This document shows, piece after piece, positions 37,475 through 46,442 of a stretch of 64,000 bases of DNA. The stretch is from positions 59,519 to 123,518 of the forward strand of contig NZ_LMBZ01000017.1 of NCBI RefSeq assembly GCF_001439635.1, written 5' to 3'. Under the pieces are notes generated by a model. The model was not told the DNA's origin. It saw nothing but the letters and a program-made list of their open reading frames with translations, and made no database searches. Source of the stretch: Solibacillus cecembensis (GTDB lineage Bacteria; Bacillota; Bacilli; Bacillales_A; Planococcaceae). Position numbers and translations under genes: made by a program. Within the stretch, counting starts at the first letter, position 1. Each line of letters opens with the position of its first letter.

Positions 37475-38209
37475 ATGCAAACAAGAGAACTTTTACGAAG
37501 TCATTCATCGGTTCGAAAATATTCAGGTGAGCAAATTCCAAAAGAGACGATTATCGATTTAATCGAAACGGCGCAAATGGCTGCGAGCTCGCATTTTGTC
37601 CAAGCCTATAGCGTTATTTGGGTAACGGATGAAGAGAAAAAGGCAAAACTGGGTGAGCTATCAAAAAATGATTTCCAGTTCAAAACAGCGGGAGCTTCTT
37701 TCTTATTTTGCGTGGATTTCAAGCGTCTACAAGTGGCCGGTCAAAAGCACGGCGTTGACATTGTGACAGATTCAGCTGAAAACTTGCTTGTTGGTGTAGC
37801 AGACGTTTCATTATTTGCACAAAACTTTGTAGTTGCTGCTGAAGCAATGGGTTACGGCATTTGCTATATTGGTGGGGCACGTAATAACCCTGCTGAAATA
37901 AGCGAGCTATTTAATTTGCCTGAGCATGTGTTCCCATTATTTGCGTTGACGATTGGTACACCGACAAAACGCAATGAAACAAAACCTCGTCTACCAGTAG
38001 CAGCTGTGTTGCACGAAAATAGCTATGATGTAGATCAGTACGAAACATTATTAGCTGACTATGATGCGATGATGGAATCTTACTATGCAAGCCGCTCTTC
38101 TAATCAAAAAATGGCAAATTGGACAAAGCAAATGGCAGATTTTTTAGTCGATCAAAAACGCCCATTCATGAAAGACTTCCTTGCAACAAAAGGCTTTACG
38201 TTTAAATAA
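37475..38209 (+). CDS. nfrA: NADPH-dependent FMN reductase, NfrA type
   Basis: Flavin oxidoreductase of 244 aa in the NfrA/YcnD branch of the nitroreductase superfamily. HSSVRKYSGEQIPKE at the N-terminus is the FMN-phosphate site and AAQMAASSHFVQAY lies near residue 32. GYGICYIGGARNNPAEI and FALTIGTPTKRNETKPRLP are typical of long-form NfrA proteins. It probably reduces FMN, nitro compounds or disulfide-stress products. The start has GGGGGAG 9 nt upstream. Monocistronic. Confidence 0.85.
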   Translation: MQTRELLRSHSSVRKYSGEQIPKETIIDLIETAQMAASSHFVQAYSVIWVTDEEKKAKLGELSKNDFQFKTAGASFLFCVDFKRLQVAGQKHGVDIVTDSAENLLVGVADVSLFAQNFVVAAEAMGYGICYIGGARNNPAEISELFNLPEHVFPLFALTIGTPTKRNETKPRLPVAAVLHENSYDVDQYETLLADYDAMMESYYASRSSNQKMANWTKQMADFLVDQKRPFMKDFLATKGFTFK

Positions 38210-38220
38210 TCGCATAACTT

Positions 38221-38259
38221 ACACACCGTTTTAACGCTCTGTTGAAATGGTGTTTTTTT
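38221..38259 (+). terminator. nfrA-type gene terminator
   Basis: ACACC with TT pairs with AA and GGTGT. A TTTTTTTC tail follows. Confidence 0.7.
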
Positions 38260-38427
38260 CATTTCGGCGAGGTGCCTTTTTAACTAATCAATTTCGGTAC
38301 TTTTCATTCACTCTATTTTCATGATTAAATGCTTTATTATTTCATATTACTCATTATGACTTAGGTTTTTTGTGTTATATTTTGATATTATAGAATGAGT
38401 GACTGAGGTTGTTAGGAGGTATCGGAA

Positions 38428-38850
38428 ATGTCAACTCCATTTATTGCGAAATCATTAGAACGTCAACATTTAAAATCTGCTCGGAAATATCCATTGTTAA
38501 TATCTGATATCAATATTGAATTAAATAAAATTCATCTTCAAATTACAGATCAAATAGAGCACTCAAAATATGAAGCAGCTACTGCATTCGTCAACCAATA
38601 TATTGCCCATACATCCATTTGGAAAGTTAAATTTGTTTGCAACTTTGAAAATCCTGAAGTGGTACTCATGCAAATTTTCCATTTAAATCATATTTTCAAA
38701 AATGAACCTGCTGATCATTTTTCGGCAGAGCGCGAACTTTTAAACTTACAGTGGCAAAAGTTTTTAGATGTCATGCTGTACACGGAACAACAAATTCAAC
38801 AGCGTGAACAAAAAATGCTTCACTATATCCAAAATTACGAATCGCAATAG
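38428..38850 (+). CDS. Hypothetical helical protein
   Basis: Soluble protein of 140 aa I do not recognise. It is mostly predicted helical, with LLISDINIELNKIHLQIT and a Gln/Glu-rich C-terminal helix EQQIQQREQKMLHYIQNY. An AGGAGG site precedes the ATG by 9 nt and a terminator follows, so it is very likely real and independently transcribed. No motif points to a function. Confidence 0.7.
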   Translation: MSTPFIAKSLERQHLKSARKYPLLISDINIELNKIHLQITDQIEHSKYEAATAFVNQYIAHTSIWKVKFVCNFENPEVVLMQIFHLNHIFKNEPADHFSAERELLNLQWQKFLDVMLYTEQQIQQREQKMLHYIQNYESQ

Positions 38851-38892
38851 AAAAAAGGCATAGACGTTAAAAGTACGTCCCTGCCCTTTTTC
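38851..38892. terminator. Bidirectional terminator between converging genes
   Basis: AAAAAGG with GACGT pairs with ACGTC and the CCTTTTT tail. It serves both the 38428 and the 38898 genes. Confidence 0.75.
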
Positions 38893-38897
38893 ATGCT

Positions 38898-40574
38898 TTA
38901 TAACCCTTCAATAATGACCTTTTTTACGGGTTGGAACTGCTCGCCCGTTTTCGCATATGTCATAATGACGCGGTCACCCTCTTGTAAATAAATTGCAAGC
39001 GGTACAACTGCTGAACTTACGATAAAGTTTTCCCCTGAATTCATTAAGAACGAAACAAGTGTAAAGTCACCGACACGCTCTTTATACACACGGACAACTT
39101 CACCTGTTACGGTTGCTTCTTCTGCCTGAGACGTGCCATCTACTGTACTACCACCACTATTTAAGGCTGTTTTATATAGCTTTAATGCCTCATTTGGTGT
39201 AGAAGCAAAGGCTGAAATTTCAGGATTCGATGCGGAAACAATGAAATAGTTTTGTAGGAAGCCATTTGCATCAAGCACACCTGTTAACCAGCTTGCCTCG
39301 CCGTAGAAGTTATAAAGAATCGGCATTTTACCTTCCCATTTCTTCTCTATAAATTCCTTTTCAATAATTTGCAGTGCCCCTTGAGAATCCATGTATGATT
39401 CATCTAAATTGCCTGTATAATATGTTGCTGCGCCTGTACGAGCATTCGTCAACGAATAACCAAGCATTGAGTCAACACCTTCTTTTGGACTTGTGAAATC
39501 CGTGAAGTAATACATTTCTCCATCTTCCATGAAAATCGGGCTTACATTTGCTTCCGTTCCTTCATCACTCGGTAGTTTCACATCTTTCTTTCCGACAACA
39601 CTGTTCCAATAACCATGTACATAGTTACCGTAATAGCTATTTTGTAAGCTCACTGTTTCTGGAGAAATCGCCCCATCGATATAGTCCGGTACATCTTTTA
39701 GCGCAAGCTTATCTGTCTGCCCCGTTTTTGCATCCACTATAACGATCCCTTTTACATCAAAACCGTTACGTGCGGAAATAAATTCACCATACGAACGAAT
39801 ATAAAATGGCTTCCCGTCCTCATCAATTTCTAATTGCGGTTGCCCATAAAAAATGAGTGTAGGAAATTGTAAACGCATATGGCGCTCTAAATTTTTATTC
39901 AAATAAGACGATGGAATATAGCTCATTTCCGATTTAATAAATTTCGGATTATCGCTTGAATCTGTCGCGCTCATCGTAAAGTAACCTGGTGTAGATTTCC
40001 CATTAAACCATTTGAAAATGTCCGAAAACTCAACTGGTGCAATATACACATACTCACCATTTACTTTTTGAATTTGCAGACGACCTAATTCATAATAACT
40101 CGTATTTGGCACTTGCCCGAAAGCCTTTTTCATTTTATTTTTCACAAACTGTGGCGGTACACTTGCAGGTGTTTTCGTTTCATCAAATGCCTTGATTTCT
40201 ATCTTTTCCTCCATTTGTGAGGACTTAAATTTTTGTTCGGCATTTAGTAATGGCGCACTAATCAAATAAGCGACCCCTAAAATCCCCACTAGTATAATAG
40301 CTGATTTTATTTTTTGCTCTAGTCCTACCGATAAAATCGCTCCGACTAACGCAGCTACAGGCAGCACATATAGGAATGCTGTCCAATTCAAATCCATTTT
40401 AGATACATAAACCGCCGTAAATACTAAAATAAAACTACTAACAAAAATGACGATACATGTTGCGATTAAATTCTTAGTCGATAATTTCCCACTTTTAACT
40501 TTCCGAGAAATTGGTATGATTAATAGTGTCATAATAAACGAACCGATTAAAGTAATTAATAAAAGTTGTCCCAT
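38898..40574 (-). CDS. Large membrane protein of unknown function
   Basis: Protein of 558 aa. Four membrane helices occupy the first 125 residues. A long extracytoplasmic region follows, with repeated beta-rich stretches such as GRLQIQKVNGEYVYIAPVEF and GVDSMLGYSLTNARTGAATYY. The C-terminus (about 480-558) looks like a small OB-like barrel starting VTGEVVRVYKERVGDFTLV. ATG 40574 is used because AAAGGATGG lies just upstream. I do not recognise a family. The layout suggests a surface or transport-associated protein. Confidence 0.75.
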   Translation of the reverse strand: MGQLLLITLIGSFIMTLLIIPISRKVKSGKLSTKNLIATCIVIFVSSFILVFTAVYVSKMDLNWTAFLYVLPVAALVGAILSVGLEQKIKSAIILVGILGVAYLISAPLLNAEQKFKSSQMEEKIEIKAFDETKTPASVPPQFVKNKMKKAFGQVPNTSYYELGRLQIQKVNGEYVYIAPVEFSDIFKWFNGKSTPGYFTMSATDSSDNPKFIKSEMSYIPSSYLNKNLERHMRLQFPTLIFYGQPQLEIDEDGKPFYIRSYGEFISARNGFDVKGIVIVDAKTGQTDKLALKDVPDYIDGAISPETVSLQNSYYGNYVHGYWNSVVGKKDVKLPSDEGTEANVSPIFMEDGEMYYFTDFTSPKEGVDSMLGYSLTNARTGAATYYTGNLDESYMDSQGALQIIEKEFIEKKWEGKMPILYNFYGEASWLTGVLDANGFLQNYFIVSASNPEISAFASTPNEALKLYKTALNSGGSTVDGTSQAEEATVTGEVVRVYKERVGDFTLVSFLMNSGENFIVSSAVVPLAIYLQEGDRVIMTYAKTGEQFQPVKKVIIEGL

Positions 40575-40662
40575 GGTGACCATCCTTTCTTTGTATTATT
40601 TACGAATAACTCACTGGAAAGATTCATAATTACAATAAAAATATGTTTTAGGAGGAATATTT

Positions 40663-41313
40663 ATGGCGCGGAAAGTACTTATTTCATTATTTTTAGTGTT
40701 CGGCATTTTTTATGTGTTTTTCATTAACTCCATTGATTCATCATTAATTATGGTATTTAAATTAATTCCAATGCTATTACTAATTACACTGGCATTTACA
40801 ACGAAACTCCCGAACAAATTGCCGTATCAATGGCTTGTTTCAATCGGGCTCATCTTTTGCGCGATCGGTGATTATACGCTGCAATGGTTCATCGTCGGAC
40901 TATGCTTCTTTTTAATCGGGCATATTTTTTACATTTTCGCATTTCGCACAACAAGCGTAGCCAAAACACCGCTTATCGTAAAAATAGCACTCGGCGTATA
41001 CTGCCTATTTATGGTTGTGTGGATTGCGGGCTCTATTTTTAAAGAAGGTGACACTATTTTAGCCATTGCCGTTATTGCTTATATGTCGATTATTTTAACA
41101 ATGGGTTGGACCTCATTCCGTACAGGCAGCCCATTTGCGATAACAGGCGCTTTATTATTCATTATATCCGATTCGATTTTGGCATTGGACCGCTTTATGT
41201 TTGAAGTTGCCTATTCACATCAGCTCATTATGTTTACGTATTATGGTGCACAATTTTTATTCATGCTTAGCATTACTCAATACTTCAATATTCGAAATAA
41301 AGTGGTACAATAA
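40663..41313 (+). CDS. Lysoplasmalogenase (YhhN family)
   Basis: Multi-span membrane protein of 216 aa with about eight helices. The family pattern is present: KLIPMLLLITLAF, then LIFCAIGDYTL (the conserved Gly-Asp), FFLIGHIFYIFAF, and GALLFIISDSILALDRF (Ser-Asp-Ser). Family enzymes hydrolyse lysoplasmalogens to aldehyde and glycerophospho-head group. In bacteria that lack plasmalogens the role is unclear. AGGAGG precedes the start; pepT follows 31 bp later in the same direction. Confidence 0.83.
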   Translation: MARKVLISLFLVFGIFYVFFINSIDSSLIMVFKLIPMLLLITLAFTTKLPNKLPYQWLVSIGLIFCAIGDYTLQWFIVGLCFFLIGHIFYIFAFRTTSVAKTPLIVKIALGVYCLFMVVWIAGSIFKEGDTILAIAVIAYMSIILTMGWTSFRTGSPFAITGALLFIISDSILALDRFMFEVAYSHQLIMFTYYGAQFLFMLSITQYFNIRNKVVQ

Positions 41314-41344
41314 AGTCAGTTTATTTTACTAAGGAGGCTTTTTC

Positions 41345-42577
41345 ATGAGCATGAAAGAACAAATAATTGAGCGTTTAGTTCGCTACGTAAAAATTGATAC
41401 ACAATCGGATTTCAACTCAACAACAACACCCTCTACACAAAAGCAATTTGACTTATTACACATTTTAAAAGATGAGCTTGCAGACATCGGCTTAACAGAC
41501 ATTACATTAGATGAAAATGGCTACCTTTTCGCTACACTTGAATCTAATACAGACAAAGATGTACCAACAATCGGCTTTTTAGCACATGTTGATACAACAA
41601 CGGATTACACAGGCACAAACGTAAATCCACAGCGCATTGACAACTATAATGGTGAAGCCATTACATTACAAAACGGTTTAGTAATGACACCGGAATACTT
41701 CCCGAATTTAAAAAATTATGTTGGTCAAACGTTAATTACAACAGATGGCACAACATTACTCGGTGCAGATGATAAAGCGGGTATCGCAGAAATTATGACA
41801 GCTATGGCTTTCTTGGTGAAAAACCCTGACATTAAGCATGGTAAAATTCGCGTGGCATTTACGCCAGATGAAGAAATCGGACGCGGCCCACATAAATTTG
41901 ACGTGGAAAAATTCGGTGCTGATTATGCGTATACGATGGATGGCGGTCCACTAGGTGAGTTACAATACCAAAGCTTTAATGCTGCCGGTGTAAAAGTAAC
42001 GACGCGCGGTACGAATATCCACCCTGGTTCGGCGAAGGACAAAATGGTAAATTCGATTGGTTTGGCGATTGCCTTCCAAAATGACATGCCAAAAGATGCC
42101 GTTCCCGAAAAAACAGAAGGCTATGAAGGCTTCATTCATTTAATGCAATTTAATGGTGGCATTGAAGAAACAACAATGTCTTATATTATCCGTGACCATG
42201 ACCGCGTAAAATTTGAAGAGAAAAAAGCATATATGAATGAAATCGGCAAAAAAATGCACGCCGCATATGGTGAAGAGGCCATTACGGTTGAGATGGAAGA
42301 TCAATATTACAATATGGGTGAAAAAATCGAACCTGTTATGGAAATTGTCGACATCGTAAAAGAAGCGTTTGCGAAATTTGATATTACACCAATTGTTGAA
42401 CCTATCCGTGGTGGTACAGATGGTTCTCAGCTTTCATTCATGGGCTTACCAACTCCGAACATCTTTGCTGGTGGCGAAAACATGCACGGGAAATATGAAT
42501 TCGTATCAGGTGAAACGATGGAAAAAGCGACAGAAGTGATTATTGAAATTGTTCAGTTGTTCGAAGCACGTAACTAA
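41345..42577 (+). CDS. pepT: Peptidase T (tripeptidase)
   Basis: Zinc aminotripeptidase of the M20 family, 410 aa, the normal PepT length. Metal ligands are in [13 protein letters not shown] (His) and [13 protein letters not shown] (bridging Asp). [12 protein letters not shown] gives the catalytic Glu, YTMDGGPLG the next ligand, and [17 protein letters not shown] is the dimer and substrate loop. It removes N-terminal residues from tripeptides in the cytoplasm. The AAGGAGG site is 7 nt upstream. Confidence 0.95.
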   Translation: MSMKEQIIERLVRYVKIDTQSDFNSTTTPSTQKQFDLLHILKDELADIGLTDITLDENGYLFATLESNTDKDVPTIGFLAHVDTTTDYTGTNVNPQRIDNYNGEAITLQNGLVMTPEYFPNLKNYVGQTLITTDGTTLLGADDKAGIAEIMTAMAFLVKNPDIKHGKIRVAFTPDEEIGRGPHKFDVEKFGADYAYTMDGGPLGELQYQSFNAAGVKVTTRGTNIHPGSAKDKMVNSIGLAIAFQNDMPKDAVPEKTEGYEGFIHLMQFNGGIEETTMSYIIRDHDRVKFEEKKAYMNEIGKKMHAAYGEEAITVEMEDQYYNMGEKIEPVMEIVDIVKEAFAKFDITPIVEPIRGGTDGSQLSFMGLPTPNIFAGGENMHGKYEFVSGETMEKATEVIIEIVQLFEARN

Positions 42578-42586
42578 AGTTTATTT

Positions 42587-42617
42587 ATGGAGTGAATCCT
42601 TTCGCTCCATTTTTTTA
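42587..42617 (+). terminator. pepT terminator
   Basis: ATGGAG with CTCCAT arms and a TTTTTTT tail directly follow the pepT stop codon. Confidence 0.85.
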
Positions 42618-42662
42618 CCGATATTTGTATCTGAAAATTCGAACTAAACGAGGAGGTGCGTT

Positions 42663-43631
42663 ATGAAAGAGATTTTTATCGGTATTATTGCCGCTCTATT
42701 CTTTGCGGTTACCTTTGTATTAAATCATTCAATGGAACTTGAAGGAGGAAGTTGGCTATGGAGCTCTTCCTTACGCTATTTCTTTATGCTTCCTTTTTTA
42801 ATTGCAATTGTCGCGATACGTGGGAAAAATGGTTTTCGTGTTTTATCTAATGAAGTGAAGGCAAAACCAGGTGCTTGGTTGATTTGGAGCTTTGTTGGTT
42901 TTGTCCTTTTCTATGCCCCACTTACATTTGCTGCGGCATTCGGTCCAGGTTGGCTCGTTTCCGGGACGTGGCAATTTACGATTGTTGCTGGGGTTTTATT
43001 AGCGCCATTATTTGTGACATTCATTGCTGGAAAGCCTATTCGTTCTAAAATTCCAGTCATTTCATTAGGGATTTCCTGTATTATTTTAGTTGGTATTTTG
43101 CTTATTCAAATCCCACAAGCTAAAGTCGTTTCTACAGAAGTTTTGTTACTTGGAATTTTACCGGTGATTGTCGCCGCTTTTGCATATCCATTAGGAAATC
43201 GAAAAATGATGGCGATTTGCGACGGGCGCATTGATACTTTTCAACGTGTACTCGGCATGACAATCGCATCGCTACCTGCTTGGATTATCCTTGCAATTTA
43301 TGCGCTATTTACGGTGGGGTTACCTTCAGGAAGCCAAGTACTGCAATCCTTACTAGTGGCTGTATCTTCTGGTGTTATCGCGACCATTTTATTTTTCATC
43401 GCGACAGACCGTGTACGACATGATCAAGGCAAACTTGCAGCAGTAGAAGCAACGCAATCGACAGAAGTGTTATTTGCAATGGCTGGTGAAATGGTTTTAT
43501 TAAGCGTTCCACTACCCGCGCCTCTCGCATTAACTGGACTCGGTGTTATTATTGGTGGCATGCTACTCCATAGCTATCACACAATGCTTGTAGGGAAGAA
43601 GCAATTGCTATTAGAGAAAAATATGACGTAA
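42663..43631 (+). CDS. EmrE-like multidrug efflux family transporter
   Basis: Membrane protein of 322 aa with nine or ten helices. It belongs to the long DMT subgroup annotated as multidrug resistance efflux transporter: IGIIAALFFAVTFVLNHSMELEGGSWLWSSSLRYFFMLP at the start (quoted in part), GPGWLVSGTWQFTIVAGVLL and FPIGNR-like AYPLGNRKMMAICDG. The substrate is unknown. It has a GAGGTG site 8 nt before the ATG and a clear terminator. Confidence 0.82.
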   Translation: MKEIFIGIIAALFFAVTFVLNHSMELEGGSWLWSSSLRYFFMLPFLIAIVAIRGKNGFRVLSNEVKAKPGAWLIWSFVGFVLFYAPLTFAAAFGPGWLVSGTWQFTIVAGVLLAPLFVTFIAGKPIRSKIPVISLGISCIILVGILLIQIPQAKVVSTEVLLLGILPVIVAAFAYPLGNRKMMAICDGRIDTFQRVLGMTIASLPAWIILAIYALFTVGLPSGSQVLQSLLVAVSSGVIATILFFIATDRVRHDQGKLAAVEATQSTEVLFAMAGEMVLLSVPLPAPLALTGLGVIIGGMLLHSYHTMLVGKKQLLLEKNMT

Positions 43632-43642
43632 TACAACTTCGA

Positions 43643-43675
43643 TCCGTGGAAGCCTTATGTTCCACGGAGTTTTTG
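43643..43675 (+). terminator. Terminator of the EmrE-like gene
   Basis: TCCGTGGAA pairs perfectly with TTCCACGGA. A TTTTT tail follows. Confidence 0.88.
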
Positions 43676-43683
43676 TCACCTCT

Positions 43684-43884
43684 AAAAAAATACCTGTATC
43701 CGCAATTGGACACAGGTATAACAGGGCCTTTCATATCGAAAGAAAAAGGGCGATATAATCACCACTTACCTAACCACGTTCTAAATGAGGGAGTTTAGAA
43801 CGCAACATTGAACTAGCTAACTTTTGGAGAAAAGGTGCTGAGTCCAAACTTATTTGTACTGAATTACAAATAAACTCGCGTCAC
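43684..43884 (-). ncRNA. Candidate Fur-regulated small RNA
   Basis: About 200 nt on the minus strand, from a consensus promoter overlapped by a Fur box to a 12-bp terminator stem (43690-43701 with 43708-43719) and a T run. No good open frame is inside. Predicted hairpins, 5' to 3' of the RNA: 43873-43850 (TTATTTGT with ACAAATAA); 43801-43778 (GTTCTAAA with TTTAGAAC) showing the loop CUCCCUCA; 43756-43733 (AUAUCG with CGAUAU) showing the loop CCCUUUUUCUUU. An unpaired GCACCUUUUCUCC (43838-43826) lies between the first two. C-rich exposed loops able to pair with ribosome sites are the hallmark of iron-sparing sRNAs such as FsrA and IsrR. Function by analogy only. Confidence 0.7.
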
Positions 43885-43886
43885 AT

Positions 43887-43905
43887 GACAATGATAATCA
43901 TTATC
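43887..43905. promoter_or_regulatory. Fur box
   Basis: GACAATGATAATCATTATC matches the classical 19-bp Fur site (GATAATGATAATCATTATC) at 18 of 19 positions. It covers the -10 of the minus-strand promoter and lies about 155 bp before the fhuF-like start on the plus strand. Confidence 0.93.
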
Positions 43906-43919
43906 ATATAAAATGTCAA
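43891..43919 (-). promoter_or_regulatory. Consensus promoter of the small RNA
   Basis: On the minus strand: TTGACA (43919-43914), a 17-bp spacer, then TATCAT (43896-43891). The Fur box overlaps the -10 and half of the spacer, so Fur-Fe(II) would block polymerase. Confidence 0.85.
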
Positions 43920-44059
43920 TATTTTATCAAATAATTCCAAATGTAGCAGTTGAATAAAAGTAGTTTTCTATTTATATGAAGCAAAAATGGTATAGTAAGA
44001 ATAACGAAAAGTGAGCCATTCACTATTACCAAATAATAATTAAAGAAAAGGTGAGATCT

Positions 44060-44767
44060 ATGCCTGCACTTTCCTATGATCAAATGCGTCAACTCAATTC
44101 ATATAGTATTTATACAGAAGAACCTTCGCGCCCACTTTTTACTTTGGCAAACCTACATAAAGATTTTTATTTAACCGATTTTCGAAACTTAATGATGGGT
44201 GTGACAAATGCTGCAACAGAAGCTGCTGCCATTTCTCATTTTGGGCGCCGCTATGGCATGTTTGTTGCTATGCAATTTTATATGCTGACGACCTATGATG
44301 AAATTTGGGATGGAAAACCTGAGGATCTGCGCTTTGCTATTGTAAATGAATTTGGAATCCATACACTAGCTATGTATATTAATCCGAATGATTTTCGCTA
44401 TGTAGAGGATGACGAACGCGAACAAGTGATGGCCGATATTTTATATAAAGCGTCTGTCATCATCCAGCAACTACGAAAAACAACATCGATTTCCCCACTT
44501 GTTTTATGGGAAAATATTTTCGGTTTTATGCTTTGGCACTACCATACATTACTTGAAAATCCGGCACTTTCTGACCGTGCATTCGAAGACTTAGAAATGC
44601 TAGAAGACAAAAATATATGGCGCTATTTCTCTGACAAATCGCTGTTTCTGAACTATACAGGCGGAAAAAATCCCTCTCAACTCATCCATGTACCGGTCAG
44701 AAAAAGCTGCTGCTTCTCTAAGGATATCCCTGGTTTATTAGCTTGTGGCTTTTGTCGACTAAAATGA
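44060..44767 (+). CDS. FhuF-like siderophore-iron reductase
   Basis: Cytoplasmic protein of 235 aa. Its end, KSCCFSKDIPGLLACGFCRL, has the FhuF C-terminal pattern CC-x10-C-x2-C that binds a [2Fe-2S] cluster. The rest is helical (FYMLTTYDEIWDGKPEDLRF, LWENIFGFMLWHYHTLLENP), as in this family. It probably releases iron from imported ferric siderophores by reduction. A GTG at 44051 is in frame, but ATG 44060 has AAGG 8 nt upstream. A Fur box lies upstream in the intergenic region. No siderophore transport genes are adjacent. Confidence 0.85.
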   Translation: MPALSYDQMRQLNSYSIYTEEPSRPLFTLANLHKDFYLTDFRNLMMGVTNAATEAAAISHFGRRYGMFVAMQFYMLTTYDEIWDGKPEDLRFAIVNEFGIHTLAMYINPNDFRYVEDDEREQVMADILYKASVIIQQLRKTTSISPLVLWENIFGFMLWHYHTLLENPALSDRAFEDLEMLEDKNIWRYFSDKSLFLNYTGGKNPSQLIHVPVRKSCCFSKDIPGLLACGFCRLK

Positions 44768-44777
44768 ATGGAAACAA

Positions 44778-44819
44778 AAATGGTCCTCGCTCAATGTAAA
44801 AGCGAGGACCATTTTTTCA
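44778..44819. terminator. Bidirectional terminator between fhuF-like and M20 genes
   Basis: ATGGTCCTCGCT pairs perfectly with AGCGAGGACCAT. A-rich and T-rich flanks let it serve both converging genes. Confidence 0.9.
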
Positions 44820-45932
44820 TTAACTCATTGCCATGTTTTTCAAAGTTGTTGTTAACACTTTGGCTCCATCCAGTAGACCTTCGTGATCAAATGTCATATG
44901 TGGATGATGAAGCCCCGGCGCTAAGTTTGCACCGACACCAATCATTGTCGCCTTCAACTGTGGTTGCTTTATCGTATAAAAGTGAAAATCATCACTACCT
45001 GGTGTTGTAACGGCTGGCGCTAAATGCTCCCTGCCTAACGCTTCTATAATTGAAATTTCTGCTTCTTTAGCCGCTTCTTTAGAAACCTTAGCCCCTGGTG
45101 TTACATCCAACCACTGCCAATTGACATCAATCGCAAACATTTCTGAAATTTGCTTTAAGCCCTTTGCCACGTAGGCTTGAATTTGCTCAAGTACTTCATT
45201 TTTCTGGGCACGTACATCAATTGAAAAGCTTGCATTTCCAGGGATAATATTAATACTACCACCATCTGCCACGATTTTTGTCATTTTTGCAGAATACACT
45301 TCAAATGGATCAATATATAAATTTTTTAACATTTGCTGAATCGCTACTGCAACATCAATAGCATTATTCCCTTGATGAGGGCGTGCACCATGCGCATCAA
45401 TTCCTGAAATTGTCCCACTCAAAAATGCTGCTGCCCCATGATAAATTGCTGGAGAAACTTTGCCAAGTGGTAATTCTTCCACTGGACGTAAATGAACACC
45501 AAATAAATGCGTGACATCCTTTAACACACCGCGGTCAATCATTGCGAGTGCACCACCACCCGATTCCTCAGCTGGTTGGAAAATAAAACGAATGCGCTTT
45601 TTTAATTTTTTATCCTTTAACTCTAAAAGCGCTCCAAGTACCATTGAAATATTTGCATCGTGCCCACAAGAATGATTCGCCTTCATGACGCCATCAACTT
45701 CCTGCCATAACGCATCAATATCTGCACGAACCGCAATGACTTCCTCACCTTCACCAATCTCGGCAATTAATCCTGTTACGTCTTCAAAACGTGTATACTG
45801 AATGTGCAAGTCATCTAAAATGGTTGCTAATTTTTCTGTTGTATTATGTTCCTGCCAACTCACTTCTGGATGAGTGTGGAAATAATGGAACCATTCAAAT
45901 ATCATTTCCTCCGTTTTTCTAACATCAATCAT
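44820..45932 (-). CDS. M20-family amidohydrolase
   Basis: Metal-dependent amidohydrolase of 370 aa of the N-acyl-amino-acid/aminobenzoyl-glutamate hydrolase group. NHSCGHDANISMVLGALLEL holds the metal-binding Cys/His pair, FIFQPAEESGGGALAMIDRG the catalytic Glu pair, and FGVHLRPVEELPLG and TPGSDDFHFY further ligands. The dimerisation insert (about 175-285) is present. It cleaves N-acyl groups from amino acids; the exact substrate is unknown. ATG 45932 has AGAGGTG 6 nt upstream; the frame to 45953 has none. Confidence 0.9.
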   Translation of the reverse strand: MIDVRKTEEMIFEWFHYFHTHPEVSWQEHNTTEKLATILDDLHIQYTRFEDVTGLIAEIGEGEEVIAVRADIDALWQEVDGVMKANHSCGHDANISMVLGALLELKDKKLKKRIRFIFQPAEESGGGALAMIDRGVLKDVTHLFGVHLRPVEELPLGKVSPAIYHGAAAFLSGTISGIDAHGARPHQGNNAIDVAVAIQQMLKNLYIDPFEVYSAKMTKIVADGGSINIIPGNASFSIDVRAQKNEVLEQIQAYVAKGLKQISEMFAIDVNWQWLDVTPGAKVSKEAAKEAEISIIEALGREHLAPAVTTPGSDDFHFYTIKQPQLKATMIGVGANLAPGLHHPHMTFDHEGLLDGAKVLTTTLKNMAMS

Positions 45933-46040
45933 GAAAAGCACCTCTAATATCATGTAATACTTCTATTATACAGTACGATTAGAAAATTATTAATAATAGG
46001 TGCCTAGCTAATTAGGAAAATACTCGCAGTTCCTTATCCA

Positions 46041-46084
46041 CAAAAAAAGAACTACCCAATGCACATTCGCAAATAGATAGTTCT
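46041..46084 (-). terminator. Terminator after the 44-aa small protein gene
   Basis: AGAACTA pairs with TAGTTCT around a long loop. A TTTTTTTG tail follows on the minus strand. Confidence 0.65.
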
Positions 46085-46089
46085 ACCCG

Positions 46090-46224
46090 TTACAAACTTG
46101 AGAAAAAACCTGCTGGATACTGCTCATATTGCTCAACTACCTGTGTTACGGTCTGCTCTACAACTTCCGTGTCATGTTCTTCATCCAATAAATAAGTTGC
46201 TAAAATAGATTTTAAATTAACCAT
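46090..46224 (-). CDS. 44-aa acidic small protein
   Basis: ATG-started frame beginning MVNLKSILATYLLDEEHDT and ending QYPAGFFSSL. AGGAGT precedes the start by 10 nt, with a second AAAAGG directly before it. A terminator hairpin lies just after the stop, so the transcript seems complete in itself. It is acidic, predicted helical, without a signal peptide. I do not recognise it. It fills the gap between the M20 gene and the TRAP operon. Confidence 0.55.
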   Translation of the reverse strand: MVNLKSILATYLLDEEHDTEVVEQTVTQVVEQYEQYPAGFFSSL

Positions 46225-46384
46225 CCTTTTCACCACTCCTAATTAACTGAATTTTGTGTAAATTCATTATTACATACTTCCCTACCCACCTACAACTAAT
46301 AAATGCGATTTATGCATAATAAGTATATAACCTATCTCAAAACGAGATTAATCGCATTAGACCTTATGAATTTAATTGTCTACT

Positions 46385-46426
46385 CAAAAAAAGTCGACTC
46401 TCGGTATAAACCGAAAATCGACTTTT
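46385..46426 (-). terminator. Terminator of the TRAP operon
   Basis: AAAAAGTCGA with CTCGGT pairs with ACCGA and TCGACTTTT. A T run follows on the minus strand. Confidence 0.85.
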
Positions 46427-46442
46427 AGATGCCACTTACATT

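Noticed and set aside
43681..43880. Possible T-box or metabolite riboswitch in the 43.7-kb gap
   Set aside because: No specifier loop, no T-box sequence and no known aptamer core. The promoter and terminator read on the minus strand, with no gene downstream, which fits a small RNA better.
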